From Burkholderia sp. Bp9142 (GTDB lineage Bacteria; Pseudomonadota; Gammaproteobacteria; Burkholderiales; Burkholderiaceae): a DNA stretch of 64,000 nt. The stretch covers positions 1-64,000 of the forward strand of contig NZ_QTPP01000027.1 in the NCBI RefSeq assembly GCF_003853415.1, read 5' to 3'. Below the pieces are notes generated by a model. It had not been told where the DNA came from and did no database searches. It saw only the letters and a program-made list of their open reading frames with translations. Position 1 is the first letter of the stretch, and the number at the start of each line of letters is the position of its first letter. Below are positions 9,280-18,569 of the stretch, one piece after another. The position numbers and the translations under genes are program-made.

Positions 9280-9446
9280 GGTCGTCCTCCGATTGGCAGA
9301 TATTCTATATACGTTGGCAATCAATCGAAATACCGACACCGGGAAAATTGGTCTAATGACCGGGGTGCCTGTCCCGTCGCACGGGATCGGCGACCCCGCA
9401 CCGCCGCCGCCCGGCGCCCTCGAATTCCACCGGAGTAATCTGCTTC

Positions 9447-10769
9447 ATGGCCCGTCACGACCGCTACAGCCTGCCTCTTTCGACGACTTCCGACCTTGCG
9501 GCCGAGCGCTATCGTGCGGGCATCGATCTGCTGCTGTCGCTGTGGCCGGGCGCTGCGCAAACGCTGGACGAGGCGATCGCGGCCGATCCCGACTTCGCGC
9601 TCGCGCATGCCGCGCGGGCGCGTCTGCACGCGATTCGTGCGGAAGTCACGGACGCCCGCGCGAAGATCGCCACGGCGCTCGAACTCGTGAACCGCAACGG
9701 CACCGAGCGCGAGCGCAGCCATGTCGCGGTGCTGTCGCATGCGATCAACGGCCGGTCGGCGAAGGCGCTCGCCGATGCGCTCGCGCATGCCGACACGTGG
9801 CCGCGCGACATCGTGATCCTGTCGCTGCCGCTCGGCGCGTTCGGCCTGTTCGCGTTCTCCGGGATGGCCGACCATGACCAGGCGCGTGTGGATCTGTGCG
9901 AACGCCATGCGCGCCACTTCGACGCGGACGACTGGTGGTTTCTCACCTACCGCGGCTGGGCGCATGGCGAGAACGGCGACGTCCGGCTCGGCCGCGCGCT
10001 GACCGAACGCGCGCTCGAACTGCGGCGCCACAACGTGAACGCCGCGCATGCGGTCGCGCACGTGCTGTACGAATCCGGCGCGAACGACGACGCGCAGGCG
10101 CTGATTGCCGGCTGGCTGCCCGAATACGACCGCAGCGGCGTGCTCCACAGCCACATCGCGTGGCATGCCGCGCTGATTGCGCTGGAGCGCGGCGACACGG
10201 AACGCGCGCTCGCGATCTACGACGCGCATGTCGCGCCGTCGGCGTCGCTCGGCGTGCCGATCAACGTGGTCAGCGATACGGCGTCGTTCCTGTGGCGCAT
10301 GCAGGCATACGGCCACACCGTGCCGGAAGGCATGTGGGACGACGCGGCGCGGTATGCGTCGGGCTATTTCACGCAGGCCGGCTTTGCGTTCGCGGACGTG
10401 CACATGGCGCTCATTGCCGCCGCCGTCGGCGACAAGGCGGCGCTCGAGCGGCGCGTGGACGCACTGACGACGCTCATCGATGCCGCGACGCTCCCGGCCG
10501 GTTCCGTCGTTCCGGCGATCTGCCGGGCCGCGCTCGCGTTCGCGGAGGACCAGCCCGCGCGCTGCGCGGACCTGCTCGAGCCCGTCGCGCACGACATCGT
10601 GCGGATCGGCGGCAGCGGCGCGCAGCGCGAGATCGTTCAGGATACGCTGCTGGTCGCCTGGATGCGAAGCGGCAACGTGGAGAAGGCCCGTGCGCTGCTC
10701 GCCGAGCGGCTGCAGCGCCGCCCGTCGCCGCGCGATACACGTTGGCTCGGCCAGCTGGGCGGCGCCTGA
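9447..10769 (+). CDS. Tetratricopeptide repeat protein, TTC38-like
   Basis: A soluble 440-residue protein built of helical repeats, resembling the bacterial homologues of the TTC38 family. The region DLAAERYRAGIDLLLSLWPG, then alternating AHAARARL and ALIALERGDTERAL-type helices, supports a TPR fold. There is no signal peptide or catalytic motif. The biochemical role of this family is not established, and I infer none. It diverges from the AraC gene across 167 bp, which may mean that regulator controls it. Confidence 0.75.
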   Translation: MARHDRYSLPLSTTSDLAAERYRAGIDLLLSLWPGAAQTLDEAIAADPDFALAHAARARLHAIRAEVTDARAKIATALELVNRNGTERERSHVAVLSHAINGRSAKALADALAHADTWPRDIVILSLPLGAFGLFAFSGMADHDQARVDLCERHARHFDADDWWFLTYRGWAHGENGDVRLGRALTERALELRRHNVNAAHAVAHVLYESGANDDAQALIAGWLPEYDRSGVLHSHIAWHAALIALERGDTERALAIYDAHVAPSASLGVPINVVSDTASFLWRMQAYGHTVPEGMWDDAARYASGYFTQAGFAFADVHMALIAAAVGDKAALERRVDALTTLIDAATLPAGSVVPAICRAALAFAEDQPARCADLLEPVAHDIVRIGGSGAQREIVQDTLLVAWMRSGNVEKARALLAERLQRRPSPRDTRWLGQLGGA

Positions 10770-10970
10770 CGCGACCGCCGGCGATGGCGAGCGCTGCCGG
10801 ACAGGCCGCGCGCGCCGGCTGACGCCACAACGCGAACGCGGGGTGCCAGGCCGATCGAATTAAATAGTTTTACTTATCAATTTTACGGCGATGCATTCAT
10901 GCTGAAAGGTACGGCGGGACGGCGAACCCATGCCGCCGTACCTGGCCCGGTGCGCGGTTGAGGAAGTGCA

Positions 10971-12236
10971 ATGAATTCTGATGACGTGATGAAGCGCGCC
11001 GCGCTGCGCAGACGGCTCGTCGGCGGGATCGGGCCGGTCGCGGCGATCTCGATCGCGCAGCTGTTCGGCACGGCGCTCTGGTTCAGCGCGAACAGCGCGG
11101 CCGCGGACCTGATGCGCGTGTGGCATGCGAGCGCGGCCGATATCGGCTGGCTGACCAACGCGGTGCAGCTCGGTTTCATTCTCGGCACGCTGACGCTCGC
11201 GCTGAGCGGGGCGGCCGACCGCTTTCCGGCGAGCCGGATCTTCGTGTGCAGCGCGATCGTGGGCGCGGTGTTCAACGTGTGTTTCGCCTGGCTGTCCGGC
11301 GGGCTGGTGTCGGGCGCCGTGTTCAGGTTCGGCGTCGGCGTATGCCTGGCGGGCATCTACCCGATGGGCATGAAGCTGATCGTCGGCTGGGTGCCCGATC
11401 GGGCCGGTCCGGCGCTCGCCCAGCTGGTCGCGATGCTCACGCTCGGCACCGCGCTGCCGCACGCGATGCGCGTCGTCGGTACCGGGCTGTCGTGGCAATG
11501 GGTGATCACCGCGTCGTCGGTCCTCGCGCTGCTCGGCGCGGGCGTGATCGCCACGCTCGGCGACGGGCCGCATGCGCGCATGCGCCGCCGCATCCCGTCC
11601 GGCAACGGACGCGCGGCACCGGATCCGCGGCCATCGGTCGCGCAGGCATTCCGGGTCCGCGCCTTTCGCGCGGCGACGTTCGGGTACTTCGGCCACATGT
11701 GGGAGCTCTACACGTTCTGGACCATCGTGCCGCTGCTCGTCGCGCGCACGTCGATCGCGTCGCATGTCGCGCACGCCGGCGTTTCCGGCATCGCGTTCGG
11801 CGTGATCGGTGTCGGTGCCCTCGGCTCGCTGATCGGCGGCAGCCTGTCCGCGCGGGTCGGCAGCGCGAAGGTCGCCATCGGCGCGCTGGCCGTGTCCGGC
11901 CTCTGCGCGCTCACGTTCGCGACGACGTGGCGTTTTCTTCCGCCCGCGGCCATGGCGATCCTGCTGATCGTGTGGGGCGCGTCGGTCGTCGCGGATTCGC
12001 CGCAATTCTCGGCGCTCGCGGCGAATGCGTGCCCGCCGGCGCTGGTCGGCAGCGCACTCGCGATCCAGAACTCGATCGGGTTCGCGGTCACGGTCGTGTC
12101 GATCGCCGCGACGACGGCGCTGCTCGAGCACGTCGGGCTCGATGCGACGTGGCTGCTGGTGCCGGGGCCGCTGTTCGGGCTGGCGTCGTTCGCGTGGATG
12201 TCGCCCGCCGCGCGCGACACCCGGCGCGCGGCATGA
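10971..12236 (+). CDS. MFS transporter
   Basis: A 421-residue major facilitator with about twelve hydrophobic segments. Its N-terminal half carries the family features around IGWLTNAVQLGFILG and an ADRFPASR loop resembling motif A. The first segment (IAQLFGTALWFSANSAAADLM) resembles MFS proteins annotated as CynX/nitrate-type or unspecific efflux systems. The substrate is unknown. A MetR-like gene follows after 31 bp and is probably co-transcribed. The region just upstream (10860-10885) is AT-rich and may hold the promoter. Confidence 0.85.
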   Translation: MNSDDVMKRAALRRRLVGGIGPVAAISIAQLFGTALWFSANSAAADLMRVWHASAADIGWLTNAVQLGFILGTLTLALSGAADRFPASRIFVCSAIVGAVFNVCFAWLSGGLVSGAVFRFGVGVCLAGIYPMGMKLIVGWVPDRAGPALAQLVAMLTLGTALPHAMRVVGTGLSWQWVITASSVLALLGAGVIATLGDGPHARMRRRIPSGNGRAAPDPRPSVAQAFRVRAFRAATFGYFGHMWELYTFWTIVPLLVARTSIASHVAHAGVSGIAFGVIGVGALGSLIGGSLSARVGSAKVAIGALAVSGLCALTFATTWRFLPPAAMAILLIVWGASVVADSPQFSALAANACPPALVGSALAIQNSIGFAVTVVSIAATTALLEHVGLDATWLLVPGPLFGLASFAWMSPAARDTRRAA

Positions 12237-12267
12237 CGCCGCCGCGCGCAACGAACGGAGGCCGCGC

Positions 12268-13176
12268 ATGCTAGACCTTCAGTACCTGTCGATCCTGATG
12301 GAAGTCGAGCGTCTGGGCAGCGTCACGGCCGCGGCGGAGCGGCTGAACGTGACGCAATCGGCGCTGTCGCACATGGTCCGCAAGTTCGAGGAGCGGCATG
12401 GCGTCAAGCTCTGGACGAAGAACGGGCGCGGCCTGCGGTTCACGCAGGCCGGCGAGTACCTGCTGTCGCTGGCCGAACGCGTGCTGCCGCAGATCGAGCA
12501 TGCCGAACGCACGCTCGTCGATTTCGCGGAAGGGCGCCGCGGCGCGCTGCGCGTCGGGATGGAATGCCATCCGTGCCAGAAATGGCTGACGCGACTGACG
12601 TCGCAATATCTCGCTGCTTGGCCGGATGTCGACTACGACGTCCGCACGGCATTCCGCTTCGACGGCGTGGCCGCGCTGCTCGGCTTCGAGGTCGACCTGC
12701 TGATCACGCCCGACCCGGTCGACCTGCCGGAGCTCGCGTTCGTGCCGATCATCGACTATGAACTGGTGCTGGTCGTCCACGACGCGCACCCGCTGGCGGC
12801 GCGCGAGTTCGCGCTGCCGCGCGACCTGCTCGACGAAGAGCTGATCACGGTGCCGGTCGGCAAGGAGCGGCTCGACATCTATACGCGCTTTCTCGTGCCC
12901 GGGCACTGCCGGCCGAAGTTTCACCGGACCGCCGAGCAGACCGACCTGATGCTGCAACTCGTCGCCGCGCGGCGCGGCGTGGCCGTGCTGCCGGACTGGC
13001 TGGTGGTCGAGGAGGGCGCGCCATTCCCGGTGCGCACGGTGCGGCTCGGGCCCGACGGCATCCGCAAGCAGATCAATCTCGGGGTCCGGCGTGGCGACGA
13101 GGAGATCGCCTACATCGCGGGATTTCTCGCACTGGCCCGCGATGCGGGCATCGGGGCCGGTCAGGACGCCGGATGA
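12268..13176 (+). CDS. LysR family regulator, MetR-like
   Basis: A 302-residue LysR regulator. The helix-turn-helix (ERLGSVTAAAERLNVTQSALSHMVRKFEE) and especially the GMECHPCQKWL segment match the MetR subgroup, which activates methionine biosynthesis genes and responds to homocysteine. The ATG at 12268 has CGGAGG upstream. In this position, directly behind an MFS gene, it may control that transporter rather than met genes, so I do not assign the metR symbol. Confidence 0.85.
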   Translation: MLDLQYLSILMEVERLGSVTAAAERLNVTQSALSHMVRKFEERHGVKLWTKNGRGLRFTQAGEYLLSLAERVLPQIEHAERTLVDFAEGRRGALRVGMECHPCQKWLTRLTSQYLAAWPDVDYDVRTAFRFDGVAALLGFEVDLLITPDPVDLPELAFVPIIDYELVLVVHDAHPLAAREFALPRDLLDEELITVPVGKERLDIYTRFLVPGHCRPKFHRTAEQTDLMLQLVAARRGVAVLPDWLVVEEGAPFPVRTVRLGPDGIRKQINLGVRRGDEEIAYIAGFLALARDAGIGAGQDAG

Positions 13177-13195
13177 CGCGGCCCGCGCGAGCCGT

Positions 13196-14239
13196 TCAAC
13201 CGGCCGGACGTGCCGTACGCGCCATCGACAGAACCATGCGGAACTTGACGTCGCCCGATCGCATCCGCTGGTAGGCGGCGTTCGCCTGCTCGAGCGGCAT
13301 CACTTCGATCAGCGGGCGCGCGCCGGACAACACGCTGAACCCGAGCACCTTCTCGCTTTCGTACGGCGTTCCGGTGAGCGAACCCGCGATGCCGCGTTCG
13401 CCGCCGACCAGATGCCCCGTCGACACCGAAAGCGGATCCTTGCCCGCGCCCAGCAGCACGAGACGGCCCTGAGGCGCCAGTCCGGCCAGCAGGCCGGAGA
13501 CGGTGTCGCCATGGGCGACGGTCGACACGATCGCGCGGGCGCCGCCGAGGTGGCGCAGCCGCGCCGCGGCGTCCTCCGCCTGGCTGTCGATATAGACGTG
13601 CGCGCCGAGCGCCACCGCATCCACGGCGATGTCGCTGCCGCGACCGATCGCGACGACCTTGAAGCCCATGCGGCGCGCGTACTGGACGGCCATGTGTCCG
13701 AGTCCGCCGATACCGAGGATCGCGACGACGTCGCCGGGTTCGGCGCCGCATTTCCGGAGCGCATTGAACGTGGCGATGCCGGCGCAGAGGATCGGCGCCG
13801 CTTCCTCGGCGCCCAGTTCGTCGGGAATCGATACGAGGCCGGTGCTGCGCGCGAGCATCATTTCCGCGTAGCCGCCGTCGCAGGTCGAGCCGACGACCGG
13901 CTGGTTCTCGCATAGCTGGAAGTTGCCTTGCCGGCATGGGGCGCACGCGTTGCAGTGACCGCCGAGGCGGCCCACGCCGACGCGTTGACCGACCGACCAC
14001 AGCGGCGGCACGTCCGGGCCGATCGCGGCGATGCGCCCGACCACTTCGTGGCCCGGTACGCGCGACCCGCAAGCAGCGGGGTCGACGTGCTCGATATCGC
14101 GTGCATCAGCACCGCAGATGCCGCATGCGTCGACGGCAATCAGCACGTGTCCGGGGCCCGGGATCGGGACGGCCCGTTCGACCCGTTCGAGTACGCCCGG
14201 CCGGGCGATCTGCATCGCGCGATAGCTTGTCTGATTCAT
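13196..14239 (-). CDS. Zinc-dependent alcohol dehydrogenase
   Basis: A 347-residue medium-chain dehydrogenase. It shows the catalytic-zinc cysteine region (DACGICGADARDIEH), the GHE-type PGHEVVGRI motif and the four-cysteine structural zinc lobe (HCNACAPCRQGNFQLCEN). The Rossmann GIGGLGHMAVQ motif predicts an NAD(P)-linked oxidation of an alcohol or reduction of an aldehyde. Its ATG overlaps the stop of the amine oxidase gene (ATGA at 14236-14239), implying translational coupling. It may oxidise or reduce the aldehyde that oxidase releases; that is an inference from the operon. Confidence 0.9.
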   Translation of the reverse strand: MNQTSYRAMQIARPGVLERVERAVPIPGPGHVLIAVDACGICGADARDIEHVDPAACGSRVPGHEVVGRIAAIGPDVPPLWSVGQRVGVGRLGGHCNACAPCRQGNFQLCENQPVVGSTCDGGYAEMMLARSTGLVSIPDELGAEEAAPILCAGIATFNALRKCGAEPGDVVAILGIGGLGHMAVQYARRMGFKVVAIGRGSDIAVDAVALGAHVYIDSQAEDAAARLRHLGGARAIVSTVAHGDTVSGLLAGLAPQGRLVLLGAGKDPLSVSTGHLVGGERGIAGSLTGTPYESEKVLGFSVLSGARPLIEVMPLEQANAAYQRMRSGDVKFRMVLSMARTARPAG

Positions 14240-15447
14240 GATCTTTCGTCCAGGCGGAGTGTGGTGCGCGGAGAAGGTTCGTGGTCCGTATCGATGGCCT
14301 GAATGCCGAACGATTCGAGCAACCGGATACCGTGCGCGGCGGCATCGACGGCGCCGGCGACGTAGCCCGGAAACGCGCGCGACCATTCGCTGGCGATGCC
14401 GATCAGGCGCCGGTGCCACGGACCGGACGGCGCACCGGGCGATGCGGGCGCCGGGTGGCCCGCGTGGCCGTCGCGATCGTCGGGCGTCGCGGTATGGGCG
14501 TCGCGCGACCAGTCCTTGATGAAGTCGGCTTCCGGGAGTGCGGCCGGCGAACCGAACAGGCGCGCCAGTTGCGTGCGGCACTGCGCGCGCAGCACGTCGT
14601 CCGGCACACGGGCCCGCACGCCGGCCGGCATGCCGAAGAAACCGAACAGCGCGGCGCCGCCGCCTTCCATCGACGCATCGTGGATCTCGCCGAGCGGGCC
14701 GCATGCGCTGCGGGCTTCGCCGGACAGGCCGTGCTCGCGCCAGAACGGCGTGCGATAGCGCGCGACGTACTTCGCGTGCGGCGCCATCCACGTCGCGGTG
14801 TGCCGCCACTGCCGCGCGAGCGGCGCGGGCAGCGCCGGCGCGAACCCGATGCGTTCCTCGGCCAGGCGCGGCGGCACGGCCAGCAGCACATGCGCGACGG
14901 GCGTCGTCATCGCGTGGCCGGTGGCATCTTCGCTGTCCACGTCGATGCCGGTCTCCGTGCAACGCAGCCGCCGTACCGTTTCGCCGGTGACGAGGCACGC
15001 CGGATCGAGCTGGCCGGCCAGCGCATCGACCAGCGCGGACATGCCGCCGACCAGCCGCATCGATGGGGGGTAGGTCGCGTAGCCGCGCGTCCGGACGGGC
15101 GGATCGTTGCGCGATCGCTCGACGATCATGTCTCCCGCGGCCGGCTGTGCGAACGTTGCAAGGCCGAGTGCGCGCACGAGCGCGTCGAGCTGCGGCTGAA
15201 CCTCGGGCCAGAACCAGGTCGCGCCGAGGTCGAATCGGTCGGCGCGGCCGTTCCGGTCTGCCGTGCCGCCAATCGACGGCGCTGGCGCCGGCGCCAGTGC
15301 GGGCGATGGGGCGGACGCAATGCGTCCACCCAGCGTCTCCCGTGCCTCGAACAGCACGTAGTCCCGGATGCCGCGCTGCTCGAGCAGGCAGGCGGCATGC
15401 AGTCCGCTCAGTCCGCCGCCGACGATGGCAATGCGTGGTGCCGGCAT
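14236..15447 (-). CDS. FAD-dependent amine oxidase family protein
   Basis: A 403-residue flavoprotein of the monoamine oxidase/phytoene desaturase type. The N-terminal dinucleotide site IVGGGLSGLHAA is followed by FEARETLGGRI. The sequence GATWFWP and the C-terminal region resemble flavin amine oxidases. A proline/alanine-rich insert at about residues 47-60 is unusual. It lies between a cupin gene (2-bp gap) and an alcohol dehydrogenase gene (4-bp overlap), so the three are one operon. The substrate is unknown; an amine giving an aldehyde would fit the dehydrogenase downstream. Confidence 0.82.
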   Translation of the reverse strand: MPAPRIAIVGGGLSGLHAACLLEQRGIRDYVLFEARETLGGRIASAPSPALAPAPAPSIGGTADRNGRADRFDLGATWFWPEVQPQLDALVRALGLATFAQPAAGDMIVERSRNDPPVRTRGYATYPPSMRLVGGMSALVDALAGQLDPACLVTGETVRRLRCTETGIDVDSEDATGHAMTTPVAHVLLAVPPRLAEERIGFAPALPAPLARQWRHTATWMAPHAKYVARYRTPFWREHGLSGEARSACGPLGEIHDASMEGGGAALFGFFGMPAGVRARVPDDVLRAQCRTQLARLFGSPAALPEADFIKDWSRDAHTATPDDRDGHAGHPAPASPGAPSGPWHRRLIGIASEWSRAFPGYVAGAVDAAAHGIRLLESFGIQAIDTDHEPSPRTTLRLDERS

Positions 15448-15449
15448 GG

Positions 15450-16121
15450 TCAGGCTCCTGTTTCGAGGTGGGTCAGATGGCCCGTCTTCAGGTAGACGGT
15501 CGCACCGGACTCGCCGGCGACGATGTCCGGTGTCGTGCCGGCCGGGAAGCGCATCCACGCGCCGCGCACATGCGTGCGCCGGTGCGTCGCGAGTGCGCCA
15601 GCCAGGACGAACAGCTCGGCGCCGTGCGTGGCGGCGCCGCGGAGCAGCGGTTCGCCGGGCGCGAGGCGGTGCAGCGCGACCGTTTCCACGCCGCTTTCGT
15701 GCAGCGGGCAGACCAGTCGATGGTTCGTGCGGTGCCACGACGACGGCGCGCGCGTGTCCACGCGAGTCGGCTCGCTTTCGTCCGGCGCCATCTGGCGCAG
15801 CTTGACGAAGATGACGGCGCCGCCGGCGCTCGACGGCTGATGGGACGAGCCGGGCGGATTGCGCAGGTACCAGCCGGCCGGGTAGTGCCGGTCGCCTTCC
15901 GAAAAGACGCCGGACAGGACCAGGATCTCCTCGCCGCCCGGATGCGCGTGACGCGGGAAGGACGCGCCGCGCGCATAGCGCACGACGCTCGTCGCGCGCG
16001 CCTGCTCTCCGCCGGTGCGGTCCAGCATCACGCGTTCGATACCCGTCTGCGGGGACGCGATCCACCGGTATTCGTCTGCGCGAACGGCGACGCGGCGTGA
16101 AAAATCTGCGTTGATCATCAT
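15450..16121 (-). CDS. Bicupin protein, ChrR-type (anti-sigma-like)
   Basis: A 223-residue protein with two cupin domains, like the cupin part of ChrR anti-sigma factors and related stress proteins. Metal-binding histidine/glutamate clusters are visible in the first domain (RHAHPGGEEILVLSG). The second domain is weaker (HGAELFVLAG). It lacks the zinc-binding N-terminal anti-sigma domain of true ChrR. Two ATG codons open the frame (16119-16121 and 16116-16118). It heads the operon with the amine oxidase; it may be an enzyme or a sensor. Confidence 0.75.
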   Translation of the reverse strand: MMINADFSRRVAVRADEYRWIASPQTGIERVMLDRTGGEQARATSVVRYARGASFPRHAHPGGEEILVLSGVFSEGDRHYPAGWYLRNPPGSSHQPSSAGGAVIFVKLRQMAPDESEPTRVDTRAPSSWHRTNHRLVCPLHESGVETVALHRLAPGEPLLRGAATHGAELFVLAGALATHRRTHVRGAWMRFPAGTTPDIVAGESGATVYLKTGHLTHLETGA

Positions 16122-16199
16122 GCTTCGGTCGCACGCCGCGATGGCGGGTCCGGCTGACCGGAACCGGTCACGGCGGCGCGTCGGATGTGCGGCGTCACG

Positions 16200-16481
16200 T
16201 TATGCGACCTGATAGACGCGCACGTCGGGCGCGGCGTCGAGCAGCGGCTTGAGCGCGCCGACCACGTCCGTTTCGAACAGGTCGCTCGACAGGTAGCCGA
16301 GCGCGTTGGCCTCGCTGTCGAACCCGTGCAGGACCTGCACGTCCGCGTCGCGCACCAGCAGTTCCTTCGACTGCGCGCCCGCGATCGTGTTGAGGAACGG
16401 CGCCTTGTATTCCTGGTAGACGCGGGCGGCCGCCGCGCGGTTTGCCGCTGCGATCCTGAGCGTGATCTGCAGATAGAACAT
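16200..16481 (-). CDS. Small protein, possibly dimeric alpha/beta barrel (ABM-like)
   Basis: A 93-residue protein starting MFYLQITLRIA, with AAGGAGATTC ribosome site placed ideally. The pattern of a first beta strand, a long helix (RAAAARVYQEYKAPFL), two strands (KELLVRDADVQVLHGF) and a second helix is like antibiotic-biosynthesis-monooxygenase-type ferredoxin-like dimers. I recognise no specific family. It is 78 bp upstream of the cupin gene on the same strand and probably begins that operon. Confidence 0.6.
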   Translation of the reverse strand: MFYLQITLRIAAANRAAAARVYQEYKAPFLNTIAGAQSKELLVRDADVQVLHGFDSEANALGYLSSDLFETDVVGALKPLLDAAPDVRVYQVA

Positions 16482-16610
16482 CCGAATCTCCTTGTTCAGT
16501 GCACCGGGCCAGCGCTTGCCGGGGTGGCAAGGGGAACGGGTCCGGCGCCGGTTCGTCACGTGCGGCGACGCCGCAACGTGAGTGCCATTTTTGGCACGGC
16601 GCTGCGGTCC

Positions 16611-16650
16611 GACAAGCGAGATAAAGTGTGTGTGAGGTAAAGAAAATGTT
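16611..16650 (+). promoter_or_regulatory. LysR-type promoter element, copy 2 (orphan)
   Basis: This 40-bp stretch matches copy 1 at 7451-7490 at 31 of 40 positions (shared GACAA-CGAGATAAAGTGT and AAAGAAAAT). It lies in the 390-bp gap 16482-16871, divergent to the small-protein operon, but no LysR gene follows it. Upstream at 16582-16597 is a perfect GTGCCA/TGGCAC dyad with a TTTT centre. I see nothing coding in this gap. Confidence 0.45.
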
Positions 16651-16871
16651 TGTCGCGGCGAGCCGGCGCGCGCGGCGGCTCGCGGCCCGGGACCGGCGAC
16701 GGGATCAATGGATCGCGTACACCTTGCGCACCGGCTCGATGACGTCCCACCGCCCGCCCCGCATCCGTTGTTGGTACGATCGCGCGTATCGTCCACGCCG
16801 GCGTCGCACGCCGCCGGCCCATCGGCCGTGCGGCTGCACGGAAGCGCGGCCACGTTCGGGAGAAGCGGTTC

Positions 16872-17240
16872 ATGCTGCAGGCGTTCGCGGTCTTGCTCAC
16901 CTTCCAGTGTCTCGGGGAAGGGGTGTCCCAGCTGTTCGGCCTGCCGGTGCCGGGCCCCGTGATCGGCATGCTGCTGCTGTTCGGCTTCGTGATGCTGCGC
17001 CCGCAGGTGGCCGACGCGATCGAGCCGACCGCGTTCGAGCTGCTGCGCCATCTGTCGCTGCTGTTCGTGCCGGCCGGCGTCGGCATCATGGTGTCGGCCG
17101 ACCGCGTGCGCGGCGATGCGCTCGCGGTGGTCGTCGCGCTGGCGGTGAGCACGTCGCTCGCGATCGCCGTGACCGCGCTCGTCACGCGCGCATTGCTGCG
17201 GCGCCAGCGGCGCGCCGACGGCGCGGAGGGCACGCAATGA
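16872..17240 (+). CDS. CidA/LrgA family membrane protein
   Basis: A 122-residue hydrophobic protein with four predicted membrane segments and the family hallmark GLPVPGPVIGMLLLF. CidA/LrgA proteins are holin-like and act with LrgB partners in murein hydrolase control or metabolite (pyruvate/glycolate) transport. Its 3' end overlaps the LrgB start by 4 bp, so the pair is translationally coupled. Whether it is the Cid or Lrg type cannot be told. Confidence 0.88.
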   Translation: MLQAFAVLLTFQCLGEGVSQLFGLPVPGPVIGMLLLFGFVMLRPQVADAIEPTAFELLRHLSLLFVPAGVGIMVSADRVRGDALAVVVALAVSTSLAIAVTALVTRALLRRQRRADGAEGTQ

Positions 17241-17971
17241 CGGCCTTCCCGAAACTCGGCGCGATCTGGGTCTATCTCGCCGCGAGCCCGCTGCTCGGCC
17301 TGACGATCACGCTGATCGCCTACCTGATTGCACAGGCCGTCTATGCACGCGCGCGCTTCAATCCGCTCGCGAACCCGGTGCTGATCGCGGTCGCGCTGAT
17401 CGTCGTGCTGCTGACGATCACGCACACGCCGTATCCGACGTATTTCGAGGGCGCGCAGTTCGTCCACTTCCTGCTCGGGCCGGCGACCGTCGCGCTGGCG
17501 CTGCCGCTGTACCGCCAGTGGTCGAAGCTGCGGCGCGCGGCGGTGCCGCTGCTCGTCGGGCTGCTGGCGGGCTCGCTGACCGCGATCGTGTCGGCGGTCG
17601 GCATCGCCGCGTTGTTCGGCGCGTCGCACCAGACGATCGCGTCGCTCGCGCCGAAATCCGCGACCACGCCGATCGCGATGGCCGTCGCGCAGGCGATCGG
17701 CGGGATTCCGTCGCTGACGGCCGTGCTGGTGATCTCGACGGGAATCTTCGGCGCCGTGTGCGCGCGCGGGATCCTGAACGCGCTGCGCATCGAGGAGCCG
17801 GCCGTGCGCGGGTTCGCGCTCGGCGTCGCGTCGCACGGGATCGGCACCGCGCGCGCGTTCCAGGTCGGCGAGGAGGCCGGCGCGTTCGCGGGCCTCGGGA
17901 TGGGGCTGAACGGCGTGCTGACCGCATTCGTCGTGCCGATCCTGCTGCCGGTGCTGTCGCGCTGGATCTGA
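17237..17971 (+). CDS. lrgB: LrgB family membrane protein
   Basis: A 244-residue polytopic protein of the LrgB/CidB/PlgG family. Conserved stretches include LLGPATVALALPLYRQW, the SATTPIAMAVAQAIGG segment and a C-terminal SHGIGTARAF. It is the partner of the LrgA-like protein encoded immediately upstream (ATGA overlap at 17237-17240). Proteins of this pair affect autolysis and export of small metabolites; the precise role here is unknown. Confidence 0.9.
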   Translation: MTAFPKLGAIWVYLAASPLLGLTITLIAYLIAQAVYARARFNPLANPVLIAVALIVVLLTITHTPYPTYFEGAQFVHFLLGPATVALALPLYRQWSKLRRAAVPLLVGLLAGSLTAIVSAVGIAALFGASHQTIASLAPKSATTPIAMAVAQAIGGIPSLTAVLVISTGIFGAVCARGILNALRIEEPAVRGFALGVASHGIGTARAFQVGEEAGAFAGLGMGLNGVLTAFVVPILLPVLSRWI

Positions 17972-18202
17972 GCGGTGCCGCGCGCGAGGCTATCGGTTTC
18001 CCTGATGGCCGCATGTGCCGCCCGGCCGGCCGGGCGTCCGCCGCGCATGTATCGCCGCCGTTATCGGGAGAATTCAGGAACCGGCACGGACATTTGTGCA
18101 GCGATCGGCTAACGTTGCATCGGCGCCGTCGTCGCACGCCGACGTCCGTCGCGTGCGTGCCGGCGTTCGACCCACAACCAACAATCGACAAGGAGATCCG
18201 CC

Positions 18203-18538
18203 ATGACGAAGTCTCGCGTGGTTTCGGTGGCAGTGGCAGTGACGGCGTCGTTCGGTCTGCTGTTGACCGCCGCGCCGGCGGCATACGCGCAGGATCCGGC
18301 GTCCGCACCGATGCAGAATCCGGCATCGGCACCGACGCAGAAGCAGCTCGACAAGGCGCAGAAGAAGGCCACCCGCAAGGCGGCACGCGCGCGCCATGCG
18401 AAGGACCTGAAGGCGATCGGCACGGGCACCGGCTACCGGCTGACCAACGACCAGAGCAACTATCCGCAGAACGCTGTGGAAAAGGCGCCGGCGACGAAGG
18501 CGACGCCGGCGCCGGCCGCGCCGGCATCGGGCCAGTAG
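18203..18538 (+). CDS. Small secreted protein, DUF4148-like
   Basis: A 111-residue protein with a clear signal peptide (MTKSRVVSVAVAVTASFGLL then APAAYAQ, cleavage near residue 29-30). A short repeat (QDPASAPMQNPASAPTQ) precedes a lysine/arginine-rich helix (KAQKKATRKAARARHAKDLKAIG). The helix followed by NDQSNYPQNA resembles the DUF4148 family common in Burkholderia. It would be periplasmic; its function is unknown. AAGGAGATC stands at the right distance before the ATG. Confidence 0.7.
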   Translation: MTKSRVVSVAVAVTASFGLLLTAAPAAYAQDPASAPMQNPASAPTQKQLDKAQKKATRKAARARHAKDLKAIGTGTGYRLTNDQSNYPQNAVEKAPATKATPAPAAPASGQ

Positions 18539-18569
18539 CGGGCCAGTAGCGGCCGGCGTTCGGGCGATG

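Noticed and set aside
16592..16608. TGGCAC followed by CTGC, a possible sigma-54 promoter before lrgA
   Set aside because: The spacing is one base short and the -12 element lacks TTGC, so it is not a credible RpoN site.
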